NCBI GenBank assembly: GCA_029449245.1
Contig: JANATF010000022.1
Coordinates: 77,001 to 141,000 of the forward strand
Direction of reading: 5' to 3'
Source of the DNA: Mortierella alpina
Lineage: Eukaryota; Mortierellomycota; Mortierellomycetes; Mortierellales; Mortierellaceae
DNA length: 64,000 nt
Part shown: positions 49,125-59,085 of the stretch, piece after piece
Numbering within the stretch: the first letter of the stretch is position 1
Layout of the letters: each line of letters begins with the position of its first letter
Notes under the pieces: generated by a model
Databases searched by the model: none
Told to the model about the DNA's origin: nothing
What the model saw: the letters and a program-made list of their open reading frames with translations, nothing else
Position numbers and translations under genes: made by a program

Positions 49125-49565
49125 TGTATGCCACCATCATGCAGAAAATCAATGTAAATACTATCCCATATCCCATTTTTCCATCACACTCATGCAGCTT
49201 GCCTCAAACAGACCATCATGCAGAATCTTGGTGTAAATATCCCATATCCTTTCTCTAAGACTATTTGCCACCATCATGCAGCGCTTTGATGTAAACATCC
49301 CTTTGTCCTTACGCCGCCTACTCCCATTCTGCGCCTACTTCACCTCCTACTTGCCATCATCGGACATGACTCGATATACATATCTCTTCCCTCACATTAC
49401 CTACTCCGCCTATTTGCCACCATCATGCAGCATCACGGAATAAATATCCTTTGCTCCTCCGATACATTTGCCACCATCATGCAACAACTGGCTGTAAGCA
49501 TCACTTCTCCCTTATACTGATGCCACAACTTAACTCAAATATTTTGCAACCATCATGCAGAGTTT
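49125..49565 (-). repeat. Diverged GGGATATTTACA / CTGCATGATGGTGGCAAA array
   Basis: Six copies of ACCATCATGCA with TGTAAATATCCC-type blocks (49,133, 49,208, 49,269, 49,428, 49,477, 49,552). Read on the minus strand the order is GGGATGTTTACA, spacer, CTGCATGATGGTGGCAAA, the same as the compact array at 57.7-58.4 kb on the plus strand. Confidence 0.75.
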
Positions 49566-49931
49566 TCGATTCAAAATCATAGTTAGAGGGGTGACGAGAG
49601 TGACTTAGGAAAAGGATGATCCGAAATAGACCCTGTTAGACCACGCAATACGCGTGTTATAATGGAAAAGTGTTGTACAGTAAGTTTCTAGATCTTTGGA
49701 AGATACAATGGAAAAGACGGCAGGGAATGATGGGACTTAAACATGCTGGTCGTAGATAGCCCAACGACTGCAGGAGTAAAGTTACATTGGTTACATTGAC
49801 AAAACGCAGATAAACCAGAAGGCTGATGAATTCAAGTGTCTCCTACGTAACATGCCATTCGGTTAAAGTATAAATTGTTGCAGGACGACACTTTTCACAA
49901 CACTACTACTTTATACTTAGCCTAGTTCAAC

Positions 49932-50285
49932 ATGACCTACACAGGAGATACTCTGGAAATTAGGTGTGCATTTGATGGAGACAGGAACGGATTTATAGTA
50001 GAAACATCTACCATCGACACCGTCGCCGACTTGAAGGACCTCATTTTGCAAAAGCGGGATCTTGATTATCCAGCTCCCAAAAACTGCATGGCGCTCTGTT
50101 TGGTATCTATCGAACTTGAAGGCCCACCCATTTCGTATGAGATGCTTCAAACAACGCAGGGATGTCCAATTGCGCTCCGTGAAACAACTCACCTCTGCCA
50201 GCTGTTTCCGAATTGGACGAATAAGAGCCACAGGGCGTATACGGACCGTATACGTATTCTTGTGTACATATCTCCACTATTTTAA
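49932..50285 (+). CDS. CRN N-terminal-domain-only protein
   Basis: 117 residues from an ATG with TATAAAT at 49,869 (57-63 bases upstream). It covers just one CRN header domain: LEIRCAFDGDRNGFIVE, DTVADLKDLILQKR, NCMALCLVSIEL, LCQLFPNW and YTDRIRILVYISP, i.e. strand, helix with DLKDLI, LW-type strand, and closing strand. No C-terminal effector region. A relic of another CRN domain lies directly downstream (50,485) and a full CRN gene at 50,871, so this is a three-part CRN cluster on one strand. Confidence 0.65.
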   Translation: MTYTGDTLEIRCAFDGDRNGFIVETSTIDTVADLKDLILQKRDLDYPAPKNCMALCLVSIELEGPPISYEMLQTTQGCPIALRETTHLCQLFPNWTNKSHRAYTDRIRILVYISPLF

Positions 50286-50484
50286 TACCTTTCATCGATG
50301 CACCGCCACATGATGTAAGGGAAAAGGCGGATGATTCTCAACATCTGTCAAGGATCATACAAAGACCTGAAGCACAGGCCACTCCTATAAACTCATGTCC
50401 ATTGGAATTCGCAATACTCACTCCCAGCTCTTCATTCACATCAATAGCTACGGCGCTTCACAAAAACGTAAATATCGACTACAT

Positions 50485-50640
50485 CATCCAGGGGAGATCA
50501 CTTTCGAAAGTACTGCCTTGCCTGTCCAAGTTACAACTTTAGATACAGTAGCTAACCTGAAATACCTAATCTGATTCACGTTGTAGGACGACCTCCGAGA
50601 AATTGGCTCCAGCGTTTAAGAACTTTGGTAAGCCTCAAAA
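50485..50640 (+). pseudogene. CRN header-domain relic
   Basis: A short frame reads GEITFESTALPVQVTTLDTV then ANLKYLI before a stop, matching the strand and DLK..I helix of CRN N-terminal domains. A shifted frame just after it reads KLAPAFKNFGKPQNQ, as expected for the next segment. No start codon or downstream strands remain. Confidence 0.5.
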
Positions 50641-50763
50641 TCAGCTAGCATTTTCCAAAAATGAAAGAACTCAACTTCACAGCCCCTGAATGCATCAAAA
50701 CTAAATGAGCTCGATACTTCTTATTACAGAATAAACAACAGCCATGGATATAACGATATTCAA

Positions 50764-50790
50764 ACAATACAATACAATACAATACAATAC
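50764..50790 (+). repeat. (AATAC)n microsatellite
   Basis: Five AATAC copies, 25 bases before the TATAAAA (50,813) of the next CRN gene. Confidence 0.9.
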
Positions 50791-50870
50791 CCCAACAATA
50801 TATTACTATGAGTATAAAAAGATCATACACAATCTGCTCCGCCTTTGCCTGCTTCTTCAAACGTCACAAG

Positions 50871-52155
50871 ATGCTCATCCCCGATTCCAATACAAACTCT
50901 TCTCCTACGCTAGTTGGAGGCTCCTCCAAACCTTTGGTCGTACACTGCATCTTTGATGGTCAACCGTTATCGTGTGCCTTCCCCATCAATATCTCCAAGT
51001 GGAAAACTATACAGGATCTTAAACACAGTATCCTCGAGCAACTTCCACCTTCAGCGTTTGACCTTGTCAAAGTTGATGATAAACTCACACTATGGAACAT
51101 CCGCATCGCCGCTGAATCTCCCGAAGAAGAGCTCGTCCGACTTTCAGACATTGACAAGGAAGAGTTGGAGTCTGTAGAATCCATGCCTGACGAGGATACC
51201 GACCAGGCTCAAGATCATCTCATTCTAATCCAAGTTGAACGTGTTCCAGGTGACGATTCGATCTGTTCAAAGCAAGCAGGGTCCACATTTCAAATAGGCA
51301 CTCATTCTCATGCATGCATCATTAGATTACCAAATGCGCACTTTCATGTCCGATGGTCAAGTCAAGCAAAAGAATCTCGTAGTTGTTGATGATCCAAACA
51401 TTCTCTCTGCACTAGAGACACCCCAAGAAGTTAGGACTCTCCCACAAGATCCGATGCATCAAGGCAACGCCGTGTTATATGGGGATCAGATCGATGAACA
51501 TTCCACTAAGGTGTTGGAATCCGTGGAAGAGCCTCGCCTTCCAGTCATACACGCCTCTACCGAATATCTTACCGCAGTTGTAATTCCAAACGAGAAGGTC
51601 CTGTCATACAACAAGGAAGGCGCTCACTTCAATAATTCAGGTTCACCAGAGCTTGTCAACTTTCAACAAGATATAAAACGACCTAGCAGTATCACTGATG
51701 GTCAAGAAACCCAAAGTCTGCAAGGATCTGATGCCAAAGGAACCTCAACCAAGCGGGCGCGCTTCTCCACAGAGGAAAAACAAGTAGACTGTTTGGATTT
51801 ACCTGATGAAACCAAGCGATTGTTTCTGCTGCAAAAATCACAAGCTGTCCTTCGCTATACAGAAAAGGCTATCGACGATAACACGTGGCGACGAATGAAC
51901 CTTGCGACATTGTACCTTCAAGCCATACATCAACGACACCCAGGACGTGAAGCACAGCTTTTGCAGTGCATCAAGAATGAGGAGATCGAAGCCGATAAAA
52001 CAGTCGAAGCATCACGATACCTGAAGCATCTCACTGGCTGCGTTGGGCGCCCTAGAACAGTCTACCGCAAAACCGACTCGACATTGAAAACTGTCAGAAG
52101 ACTTGCAATTCCACAAAATCCCTCAGCATCAACAACGCAAGGACCGATTACGTAG
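50871..52155 (+). CDS. Crinkler-like protein, two exons
   Basis: Exon 1 50,871-51,249, intron 51,250-51,325 (76 bases, CAG|GTGACG...CATTAG), exon 2 51,326-52,155; 402 residues. An ATG at 50,808 lies upstream of the TATAAAA (50,813), so 50,871 is preferred. CRN header: LVVHCIFDGQPLSCAF, KTIQDLKHSILEQL, VDDKLTLWNIRIA, LILIQVERVP. The middle is low complexity; the tail has KGTSTKRARFSTEEK (nuclear signal like the KRxC region of the 28,672 gene) and two helical blocks (DETKRLFLLQKSQAVLRYTE, RRMNLATLYLQAIHQRHPG). Joining at this intron removes a stop and puts the two frames in phase. Probably nuclear; target unknown. Confidence 0.68.
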
Positions 52156-52613
52156 TGGAATAATAGCTGTTATGTATGTACCCTGCTTACTAAACATGGG
52201 TTATTAAACTAAATCCACTTTGTTTGTGCACAACTGCACAACTGCATAATTGCTTGCTTGTACAACGGACTTGAGGACCTGTTAATTTATGGAAGTTTCC
52301 TCGAAGCAGAGTCGGGATCTCAACCACAACAGACCCGATGAGTTTTACTGCTTGACGCCCGTGACAGTCATATTTATAAATTCATAGTTGTCCTTTGCAA
52401 ACAAGGAACATACACTTGTACAAATAGGCCAACTTCTCACGCATTTCCATAATCTACACATCTTTCTTCACTATATCCAATGTCCCTCTGAACTCCCCAA
52501 AGCAGTGCAATAGCATATTTCCTGGTCCTCAATCACTAAGCAACTCCCCAGATCTATTCAATTGCTACGCAAAAACACTTATCATCAAGGCTCCTCAACA
52601 GCCAGACCTTATT
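52156..52613. other. Intergenic, possible promoter
   Basis: TTTATAAATTC at 52,372 is a possible TATA for the F-box frame at 52,614, about 240 bases away. No gene seen. Confidence 0.35.
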
Positions 52614-53108
52614 ATGAATCTTCACTTCAAACGTAATCCACTCAACATACCCGAAATCTTATATCGATGCAGCTTTTTTGTTGAAAGACAAAGCTTACTT
52701 AGCTGTATGCTGGTATCGAAAATGTGGCATGAAGTTTTCATCGCTCCACTATATCGAATTGCCATCATTGATCTCCGTGGGTACACCATTTCCAAACTTG
52801 AGACCACTATTCAGCAATTTCAAAGATATGCCTGCTATATACGCTACGTTGCTGTCATCCGTGAGAGCTGGCATCTTCTAAGTATCGAAAGCATGAGTTG
52901 TTTCAAGTCCGTAGTCCATTTAAATATCGGTCAAAAGCATGCTGTCCACAATACATCAGTGCACTTCGACCTACAGCTATGTAATGTCCAGTCAAAGCTA
53001 TTCTTCCTTGGTGATCCAGCCATTTCATTGATGTCCCATGTGAGTCTCCTGGTTGCAGGTGAGCCAAACTATTTCAGGATCTTCTTGGATAGCACGCTGC
53101 TACAATAA
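52614..53108 (+). CDS. F-box protein, probably decayed at the 3' end
   Basis: 164 residues. F-box at residues 7-48: NPLNIPEILYRCSFFVERQSL, CMLVSKMWHEVFIAPLY. Then FQRYACYIRYVAVI and a leucine-rich part as in fungal F-box/LRR proteins. The frame stops far short of the usual 450-600 residues. A donor CAG|GTGAGC at 53,058 followed by an acceptor 71 bases later leads to an immediate stop. Fragments such as GLRSRNSGENCRILLQRNLV in 53,190-53,260 look like its lost continuation, so this may be a pseudogene. Confidence 0.5.
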   Translation: MNLHFKRNPLNIPEILYRCSFFVERQSLLSCMLVSKMWHEVFIAPLYRIAIIDLRGYTISKLETTIQQFQRYACYIRYVAVIRESWHLLSIESMSCFKSVVHLNIGQKHAVHNTSVHFDLQLCNVQSKLFFLGDPAISLMSHVSLLVAGEPNYFRIFLDSTLLQ

Positions 53109-53429
53109 ACATCGCCTCCTGGTCCACAGGATTTTAATGGTGTATCGTTTTTAGTCGTGCTTTAAGAGCTAATGCACGCGGGTGTTCTTGGGCTGAGGTC
53201 AAGGAACTCTGGTGAGAATTGTCGGATCTTATTACAGAGAAATCTAGTATCTATTGCCCGCAAGGTCGCTTTCCAGTCTCATACGGCTTGGCGTTATACT
53301 TCGTTTGGTGTCCTACGACTCGCCCTTAACTCCTGTTACATTTGCCTTCACTTCAGTCTCTTCCATTCCATAGGATAACTGACAAAAGGTATGGAAAAGC
53401 CGACTTTCCTTTAAATTACGTAATGCAAC

Positions 53430-54503
53430 TTATGAAAAATACAGCAGACCGCTTCCTTCAATATTTACTTTTTCCACATCCGAAAACCTCTTTACACCGC
53501 TGTTCCACTGGCGCTGTGTTGCCGAATCAGTGCTAATCGAGAAGGCATCAATGTTTCTCATGGATGCAACGTACGCCGCATATAATGTAAATGCTAACCA
53601 ATGGGCTTGACTTAGGAGATTGGCCCAGTCTTGCTTACTCATAGGTACACCATTTTTGGTGTACGCTTCTTTCGCATCTGTCTCAGAGGTGCACCAAACA
53701 CCATGTATCATGTCTCCTTTACTATTCCCTCTTAGCGGATCTAAGGTAAGGTGAATGAACCATCAGCAATAAGGATTCCTTCTATTTGTCCAAAAGCAAC
53801 AACAATAGTTTACCGATTTGATACATCCATAGCATTATCGCGCTCCGAAATTGACCTTGATACCATGCTTTTTCGTATTCCTTTGTCTCCCACTGATCTC
53901 GGACTGACGGATTAACTTGAAATCCGTTACTTGCTAATAAGTGCACTCTTTTCAAACAAACATCCCTGAGGGCTGCATGATGATACGATAGATCTTTGAT
54001 AGCGTTCAACAGTTCGCCCTCGGTAAGGCCTGCTACTCGTTGCAAGATATATTTCCCTCTCAATTTCCACTCGTTTGAGTCGTAGGCTAGTTGATGTGCG
54101 GGACTCCCGTCAGCATAAGAATAACATATCATCCCACCAAACTCAGCTGTTAAAAGTTACCAATGTAAGGGATCGTCGTGATCCTTTGATACTCCTTGGG
54201 GAGTAGAAAGGAACGGAAGCTACGAACTTTATCATCAAGTCTGTCAGTGCTTTTAAGCCAGCAGTATATTAACGGTGTTTCAGGGATAAATGCTATTGAA
54301 AAAAAAACTCTCAGCTTACGAATGATGGCGCCATGACATGACATAGCTACATATTACGATCAGTCCTTACGATTTTCAGGAGATTTATGAATATAAGACT
54401 CATCAGACTTGAAAGCGAATCGCATATCTGCTAGTGTGATGATATTTGGAAAATGTGGATTGTATATCTCTTGCATGAAGGTACATGTTTTCACAGAACG
54501 CAT
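53430..54503 (-). CDS. Four-exon gene of an unknown two-member family (member A)
   Basis: Exons: 54,371-54,503; 54,161-54,292; 53,814-54,086; 53,430-53,740. Introns of 78, 74 and 73 bases, GT...AG, all phase 1; 282 residues. Blocks shared with member B (59,086-60,137): CTFMQEIYNPHFP versus CTFKQHIYNPHFP; KYILQRVAGLTEGELLNAIK versus HILQRISGLNQKQILNLIQ; DLSYHHAALR versus DLGYHQCALR; HWLAFTLYAAYVASMRN versus FWLAFSLYGAYVASRRN. The last exon is 311 bases in both. Tryptophan-rich, no signal peptide. The start may lie in a further tiny 5' exon as in member B. Function unknown. Confidence 0.65.
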
Positions 54504-54581
54504 CGTAAATATGTGGGTATATAGGAATTGTTCGAGCGAGAACCATATGTTATATAGTCGATGAATTACTCTATGACGCAC

Positions 54582-55112
54582 ATGTGGCGAGAGATGAACC
54601 GCTAAAGGTGTGACGTAGTAACATTTTCAAGGTTGATTGGTGACTAAGCCTGAGAATACCTACTTTTTGCAAGAATAATACTTTGAAGTGAGGAATGATC
54701 TGACTTTTGCTCAAAAGTAAGATATACAAGATAAAGAAGTTTCCTTGGATGTATGGCTGTTACTGATATTTAATTGCTAACGCAGATTCTTTTCTAGGAA
54801 CGCGGCTTCTAACATCCACAAGAGTGGGCATAATAAACCCAGCTTCCAGACTTCCGATATGCGGCATCACACTTGTCAAAACAAATTACCCAAGAACCTT
54901 CAGGTCATGTCACGCACATTTTCGAAATCAATATATTGACAGCAATTCCAGATATAACAGCTTCCAGACGACGCGACATATTAGGAGGACGATTTCTTAT
55001 AATCAATTACTGGCGATGTCAAGAGGCATTGTGCTCCTCGTCTTCAGTCGTCAATATTCTTCTTCCCAAAGCACCTCACAATAGCTGTTCTATCACAACG
55101 TGCTCTCTCTGA
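54582..55112. other. Intergenic, no gene seen
   Basis: Two short plus-strand frames (54,824-55,112) have no support from homology or splice sites. Confidence 0.35.
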
Positions 55113-55325
55113 TTAGGTCTTCAAGTTCAACACCGCTTTTGACAAGACGGCAAATTCCATGGAGAGATAATTCATAATGAGGGCGTGTTTTCTTTTCTTC
55201 AATTCAAAATCTTCGTGGGCTGCACGCAGCATATGCTTCTCGGTTCGCTTATTCTCAAGTTCTTCCAGCATCGCTTTGGCTACGTTTACTGCTCTTTGTG
55301 AGTCATTTATCACGTCAATCCTCAT
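55113..55325 (-). CDS. Short coiled-coil protein or 3' exon
   Basis: 70 residues from ATG 55,325; strongly helical and charged (VAKAMLEELENKRTEKHML, HEDFELKKRKHALIMNYL). The open frame continues upstream (DVKHLANEAE) to a possible acceptor CTCGAG at about 55,363, and a donor GAAG|GTACAT lies 67 bases further upstream, so an upstream exon is likely; I could not define it with confidence. Confidence 0.4.
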   Translation of the reverse strand: MRIDVINDSQRAVNVAKAMLEELENKRTEKHMLRAAHEDFELKKRKHALIMNYLSMEFAVLSKAVLNLKT

Positions 55326-55820
55326 TTCTGCTTCATTGGCAAGGTGTTTTACATCCTCGAGACGGAGCGTCTAACACGAATATTACGAAGGTTGAGATCA
55401 TATAATCTGACTATTATGTACCTTCCGCATCTTTCATCTAGTATTGGCAGCAACTTCTTACTGGAAAGTTTTTCGCTCCATACAGGGCTTGATACCCATG
55501 TGAGACTTCGGTCGCCCAGTTATGCTGGCCTCTTCCAGGGAACGACCTATTTCATATTATGGATAAGAATCAATGTCTTAAGCAAGCCCTCTCTGCACAG
55601 TCGTACAGTATTTGCACCTACACAAGCGATTTAGGGTTATTAGGGTTCATCTCGATGTGGATTTTAAGATATAATTTGTCAATGTCAATGACTTGTTGAA
55701 TATTTATATCACTGTGACATCCACGTCTTCTTGCTGCCAATTGCCACAACTGTCGTCATAGTTCAGATATCACGCCACAACATTGCCACCTCAAACCGCA
55801 ATGACGCTTGCACATGGCTT

Positions 55821-56362
55821 TCATAAAATCCTTTTCTGGCCGAACTCTGAACTCCGCGTACTCTCCTTTTGATAATTTTCCCGAAAAACTAGACCTCCGC
55901 CTGAGACTTGAAGAATTTCCAGTGCCTTCATCAGAGCAGTGTAATTTGATAACGCAGACTCCAATTTCAACACCTTACTTTTTAAATCATCTAGGTCATT
56001 CTGAGCCGTATGGTCATCGCAGGCAGTAACATGATTCTGAACTTTTGCCTGCCAAGCATCGAAACGCAGATAGCTCTTGCCCTTCTCTCCACCGTTTCTA
56101 CCTTCGATACATTTTATCTTGTAGTACTCCTTCGTAACGTTATCAGCCAACCAAACATTCTCAAGTAATAACTGTTGGATACATCCCCTGCCATTGCTAA
56201 TATTGCTAATGTCATCTGTTAGTATATATGCATTTTATTCCCTCTACATTTTGGAATATACGTATGAGCATACCCCATCTCATCTTCGAAAGCTCGTACA
56301 CTCTGGCACGCTCGTCCAGGCGTCACACCTCGGGTTTCCGGGTATTTGGAGTCGTACGACAT
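55821..56362 (-). CDS. Two-exon small coiled-coil protein
   Basis: Exon 1 56,274-56,362 (MSYDSKYPETRGVTPGRA...), intron 56,206-56,273 (68 bases, GTATGC...CATTAG with a perfect TACTAAC branch site), exon 2 55,821-56,205; 157 residues. TATAAAA on this strand at 56,447-56,453, 85 bases before the ATG. Helical C-terminus (LDDLKSKVLKLESALSNYTA). Otherwise unrecognised. Without the intron, exon 2 has no ATG, and the join restores a full frame. Confidence 0.55.
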
Positions 56363-56457
56363 GCAATCCTGAATGTGAATTTATCGTATACTAGTTGTCT
56401 GAAGTATTGTCATTAACTATTGGATGTGAACAATACGCGGCTTTGATTTTATACCCA

Positions 56458-56664
56458 CTAACTCACCAATGCGTCATTTACATGTTCTGTCACATCCTTT
56501 GTATGACGGTAGTGACGTGACGCAATGAAATTTACCACATCAGTAACAAAGATTTGTCTCGTCCGTGAGTACTGCTTGAGCTTTGTGTTGCCTGCATCAA
56601 CATGATGGGTGAGTAGCGCATGAAAAGAGACTATCCGTCCAATATTTCTTGTCACTGGAACCAT
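56458..56664 (-). other. Possible exon of an unidentified gene
   Basis: A frame MVPVTRNIGRIVSFHALLTH ... VNFIASRHYRHTKDVTEHV of 68 codons. No promoter or partner exon could be placed. Low support. Confidence 0.2.
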
Positions 56665-56853
56665 GCCCAGAAAACGTGGTATTCTTGACTGACCTGTTCG
56701 ACATATCACCCAGAGTGGCTCTATTGAGCTCTCTATATCAAATATATATTGGGTCGATGTCTTTCTGGCGAGACCACTACTAGCAATTACCGCTTTACAG
56801 ACTAATGCGATATATTCACAGAAACCATATTTTTATGTCAAAATCAACAGTAA

Positions 56854-57573
56854 CTAGTTACTGTATCGTTGACGCAAAGACTCTATTCCATTTCGCACTT
56901 TGGAGAGTGCTTCCATGGCCGCTTTAACGTCCTTGTCATATCCGTCAAAGATGCGTTTTAGAGCGACATTGCAATTTGCGGAATCTTGATCGAAAACTGA
57001 CTGTTCGACAGCCCTCCATGCATTTGGCTTTATACTATCAGCAGGATAGACAACCGTGCCTGCATCATGAACTGTATCGACATCTGGATCGGCATCGAGA
57101 TCTTGTCCGGTTTGAACATCTGGATCGACATCAATATCTGGAAGCTGAACGAGTATTGATTTTTGAACAGAACCCTGCGCATCTTGAACAACCCCGGTAA
57201 AACAGACTGGTTTGACTCTGAAAAACCATCTTTCGCCAGGCGGAGCTACCCCTGGCTTTCCGGAATCACTGACCACTTTTGCTAGTAAGGCGATCTTTAC
57301 GCAGGGCTTGCGTTGTTTTTTCGTTGTTTCGGATGACCCCTTCACGTGGGTGTTGAGACTCGTACTGCAAATAAACTTTGAGCCACAGCAGCAGACGTAG
57401 TAATCATCGGCCGATTCGGCCCTGAAAAATTCCACTATCGCCTTTTGAAGAACTACTGTGTGGGTAGTTTCTCTGTGATAGAGGTGTAGGTGCTGCCGGT
57501 CTGCATTGGAGAGCGTGTTTTTGTCAAGCAATCCTTTTACGCATCGCCTGAATCTACATCCGTCTTGAGCCAT
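56854..57573 (-). CDS. CxCGS-H zinc-finger-like protein, relative of 95-664
   Basis: 239 residues, ATG start. Motif at about 57-80: YYVCCCGSKFICSTSLNTHVKGSS, with partner YTCECGS..SLRVHVLGS in the 95-664 protein. Also shared is the HxYHxxxxHxVVL / LQGYHELVSHRIL stretch before it. The middle is acidic with Asp-Val/Asp-Pro repeats (DIDVDPDVQTG, DLDADPDVDTVHD). The C-terminus is helical (YDKDVKAAMEALSKVRNGIE). A TGACGTTT site lies about 55 bases before the ATG. Function unknown; a small family restricted to this kind of genome is likely (inference). Confidence 0.65.
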   Translation of the reverse strand: MAQDGCRFRRCVKGLLDKNTLSNADRQHLHLYHRETTHTVVLQKAIVEFFRAESADDYYVCCCGSKFICSTSLNTHVKGSSETTKKQRKPCVKIALLAKVVSDSGKPGVAPPGERWFFRVKPVCFTGVVQDAQGSVQKSILVQLPDIDVDPDVQTGQDLDADPDVDTVHDAGTVVYPADSIKPNAWRAVEQSVFDQDSANCNVALKRIFDGYDKDVKAAMEALSKVRNGIESLRQRYSN

Positions 57574-57714
57574 TAGCCTTGTTCCTGATGATGAAGTAAT
57601 GAATGAGCGCTTGACGGCTTACATGGCCAACGTGATGACGTTTAGAATTTGCATGCATGCCTAATTTTTCTCAGACCAATCCTAGTCACGTGCTATAACA
57701 GACGGTTATACCGC

Positions 57715-58425
57715 AGTGAGCTGCTGCATGACGGTGGCAACCCAAAACAAGCGAGGGATTTTTACAGCGAGTTGCTGCACGATGGTGGCAAACTGCATGA
57801 GCAATAGAAGTGATGGATTTCTACAGTGAGCTGCTGCATGACGGTGGCAAACTCAAAAAGTGAGGGACATTTACAACGGCCTGCTGCATGATGGTGGCTG
57901 CATGACGGTGGCAAACTCAAACAGTGAGGGATATTTACAACGGCCTGCTGCATGACGGTGGCAAACCCAAAACAAGTGAGGGATTTTTACAGCGAGTTGC
58001 TGCACGATGGTGGCAAACTGCATGAGCAATAGAAGTGATGGATTTCTACAGTGAGCTGCTGCATGACGGTGGCAAACTCAAACAGTGAGGGATATTTACA
58101 ACGGCCTGCTGCATGATGGTGGCAAACTGCATGAGCAATAGACGTGAGGGATTTTTACAGTGAGCTGCTGCATGACGGTGGCAAACTCAAACAGTGAGGG
58201 ATATTTACAACGGCCTGCTGCATGACGGTGGCAAACCCAAAACAAGTGAGGGATTTTTACAGCGAGTTGCTGCACGATGGTGGCAAACTGCATGAGCAAT
58301 AGAAGTGAGGGATTTTTACAGCAAGGTGCTGCACGATGGTGGCAAATTGCATGAGCAATAGACGTGAGGGATTTTTACAGCAAGGTGCTGCACGATGGTG
58401 GCAAACTCAAATGAAGAGAGGGATA
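57715..58425 (+). repeat. GGGATATTTACA / CTGCATGATGGTGGCAAA minisatellite, about 14 copies
   Basis: Units of about 48-60 bases. Two unit types: (G)GCCTGCTGCATGACGGTGG..CTCAAACAGTGAGGGATATT and GAGTTGCTGCACGATGGTGG..CTGCATGAGCAATAG. They occur in mixed order. Related to the inverted, diverged array at 49.1-49.6 kb. Confidence 0.9.
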
Positions 58426-58479
58426 GAGGTCTCAACATAATTTTTCGCATTTGAACTGAAGTTGAAATACACGTGACAA

Positions 58480-58760
58480 GTCATCTGTGAAATTGTGACT
58501 GTGTGGCATGGTGGTGACTGTTGAATTTGAAAATCAATCCTCTGCAACAACCTACGAGGAGGTAAGGCATTACACTGAGTGCTTTAACTGCAACGGATTG
58601 CAGTGACCTTGCGTCACCTTGGCTGCGCCTAGTACTAGAAGTTTCTAGATCTAGTCCTAGGCACATAAATAGAGACACACGTCGAGCCCTGGCTCGACAA
58701 CCAATAAACGATCCCCTTCTTCACTTTACCCATTGTTGCATTAACCCTGGAGCCTATTAT
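58480..58760 (+). other. Possible solo-LTR-like segment
   Basis: ACATAAATAG (58,664), an inverted repeat TCGAGCCCTGGCTCGA (58,682) and AATAAA (58,704) within 40 bases, then an abrupt change near 58,745. This resembles the TATA/polyA arrangement of an LTR, but no target duplication or second copy was found. 58,745-59,085 shows nothing else. Confidence 0.2.
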
Positions 58761-59085
58761 GATGAATGACATATCATCACAGATTCAGCAGCCTTGTTGT
58801 AACCACTTCAAGGCGACGGGGCTTTGGAGAACTAAAGGCTGGAGTCATCTGAGTGGTCAAAGGTGTTACTACCTCATGTTACCCTGAACATGAATTTGAA
58901 TATCATGGAATACCAGGAAACTCCGTGAGTAGCTACCAGTTTCCAATTTTCTCAGGCTATAGTTAAGAGCCTACTCAAAAAAAATTCAGATAATCGTCGT
59001 CGGATGTACAGTGTATTCATGATATTGAGAACTACTTCTTTTTGCAGGCATATGTTATATGATTTCAATACTGAAGAGTAACCGC

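Noticed and set aside
50808-50870. Upstream ATG for the CRN gene at 50,871
   Set aside because: It lies before the TATAAAA at 50,813 and would precede the transcription start.
57715-58425. CRISPR array
   Set aside because: Repeat spacing is irregular, the whole unit including the spacer is repeated, and the surroundings are intron-containing fungal genes. It is a minisatellite.
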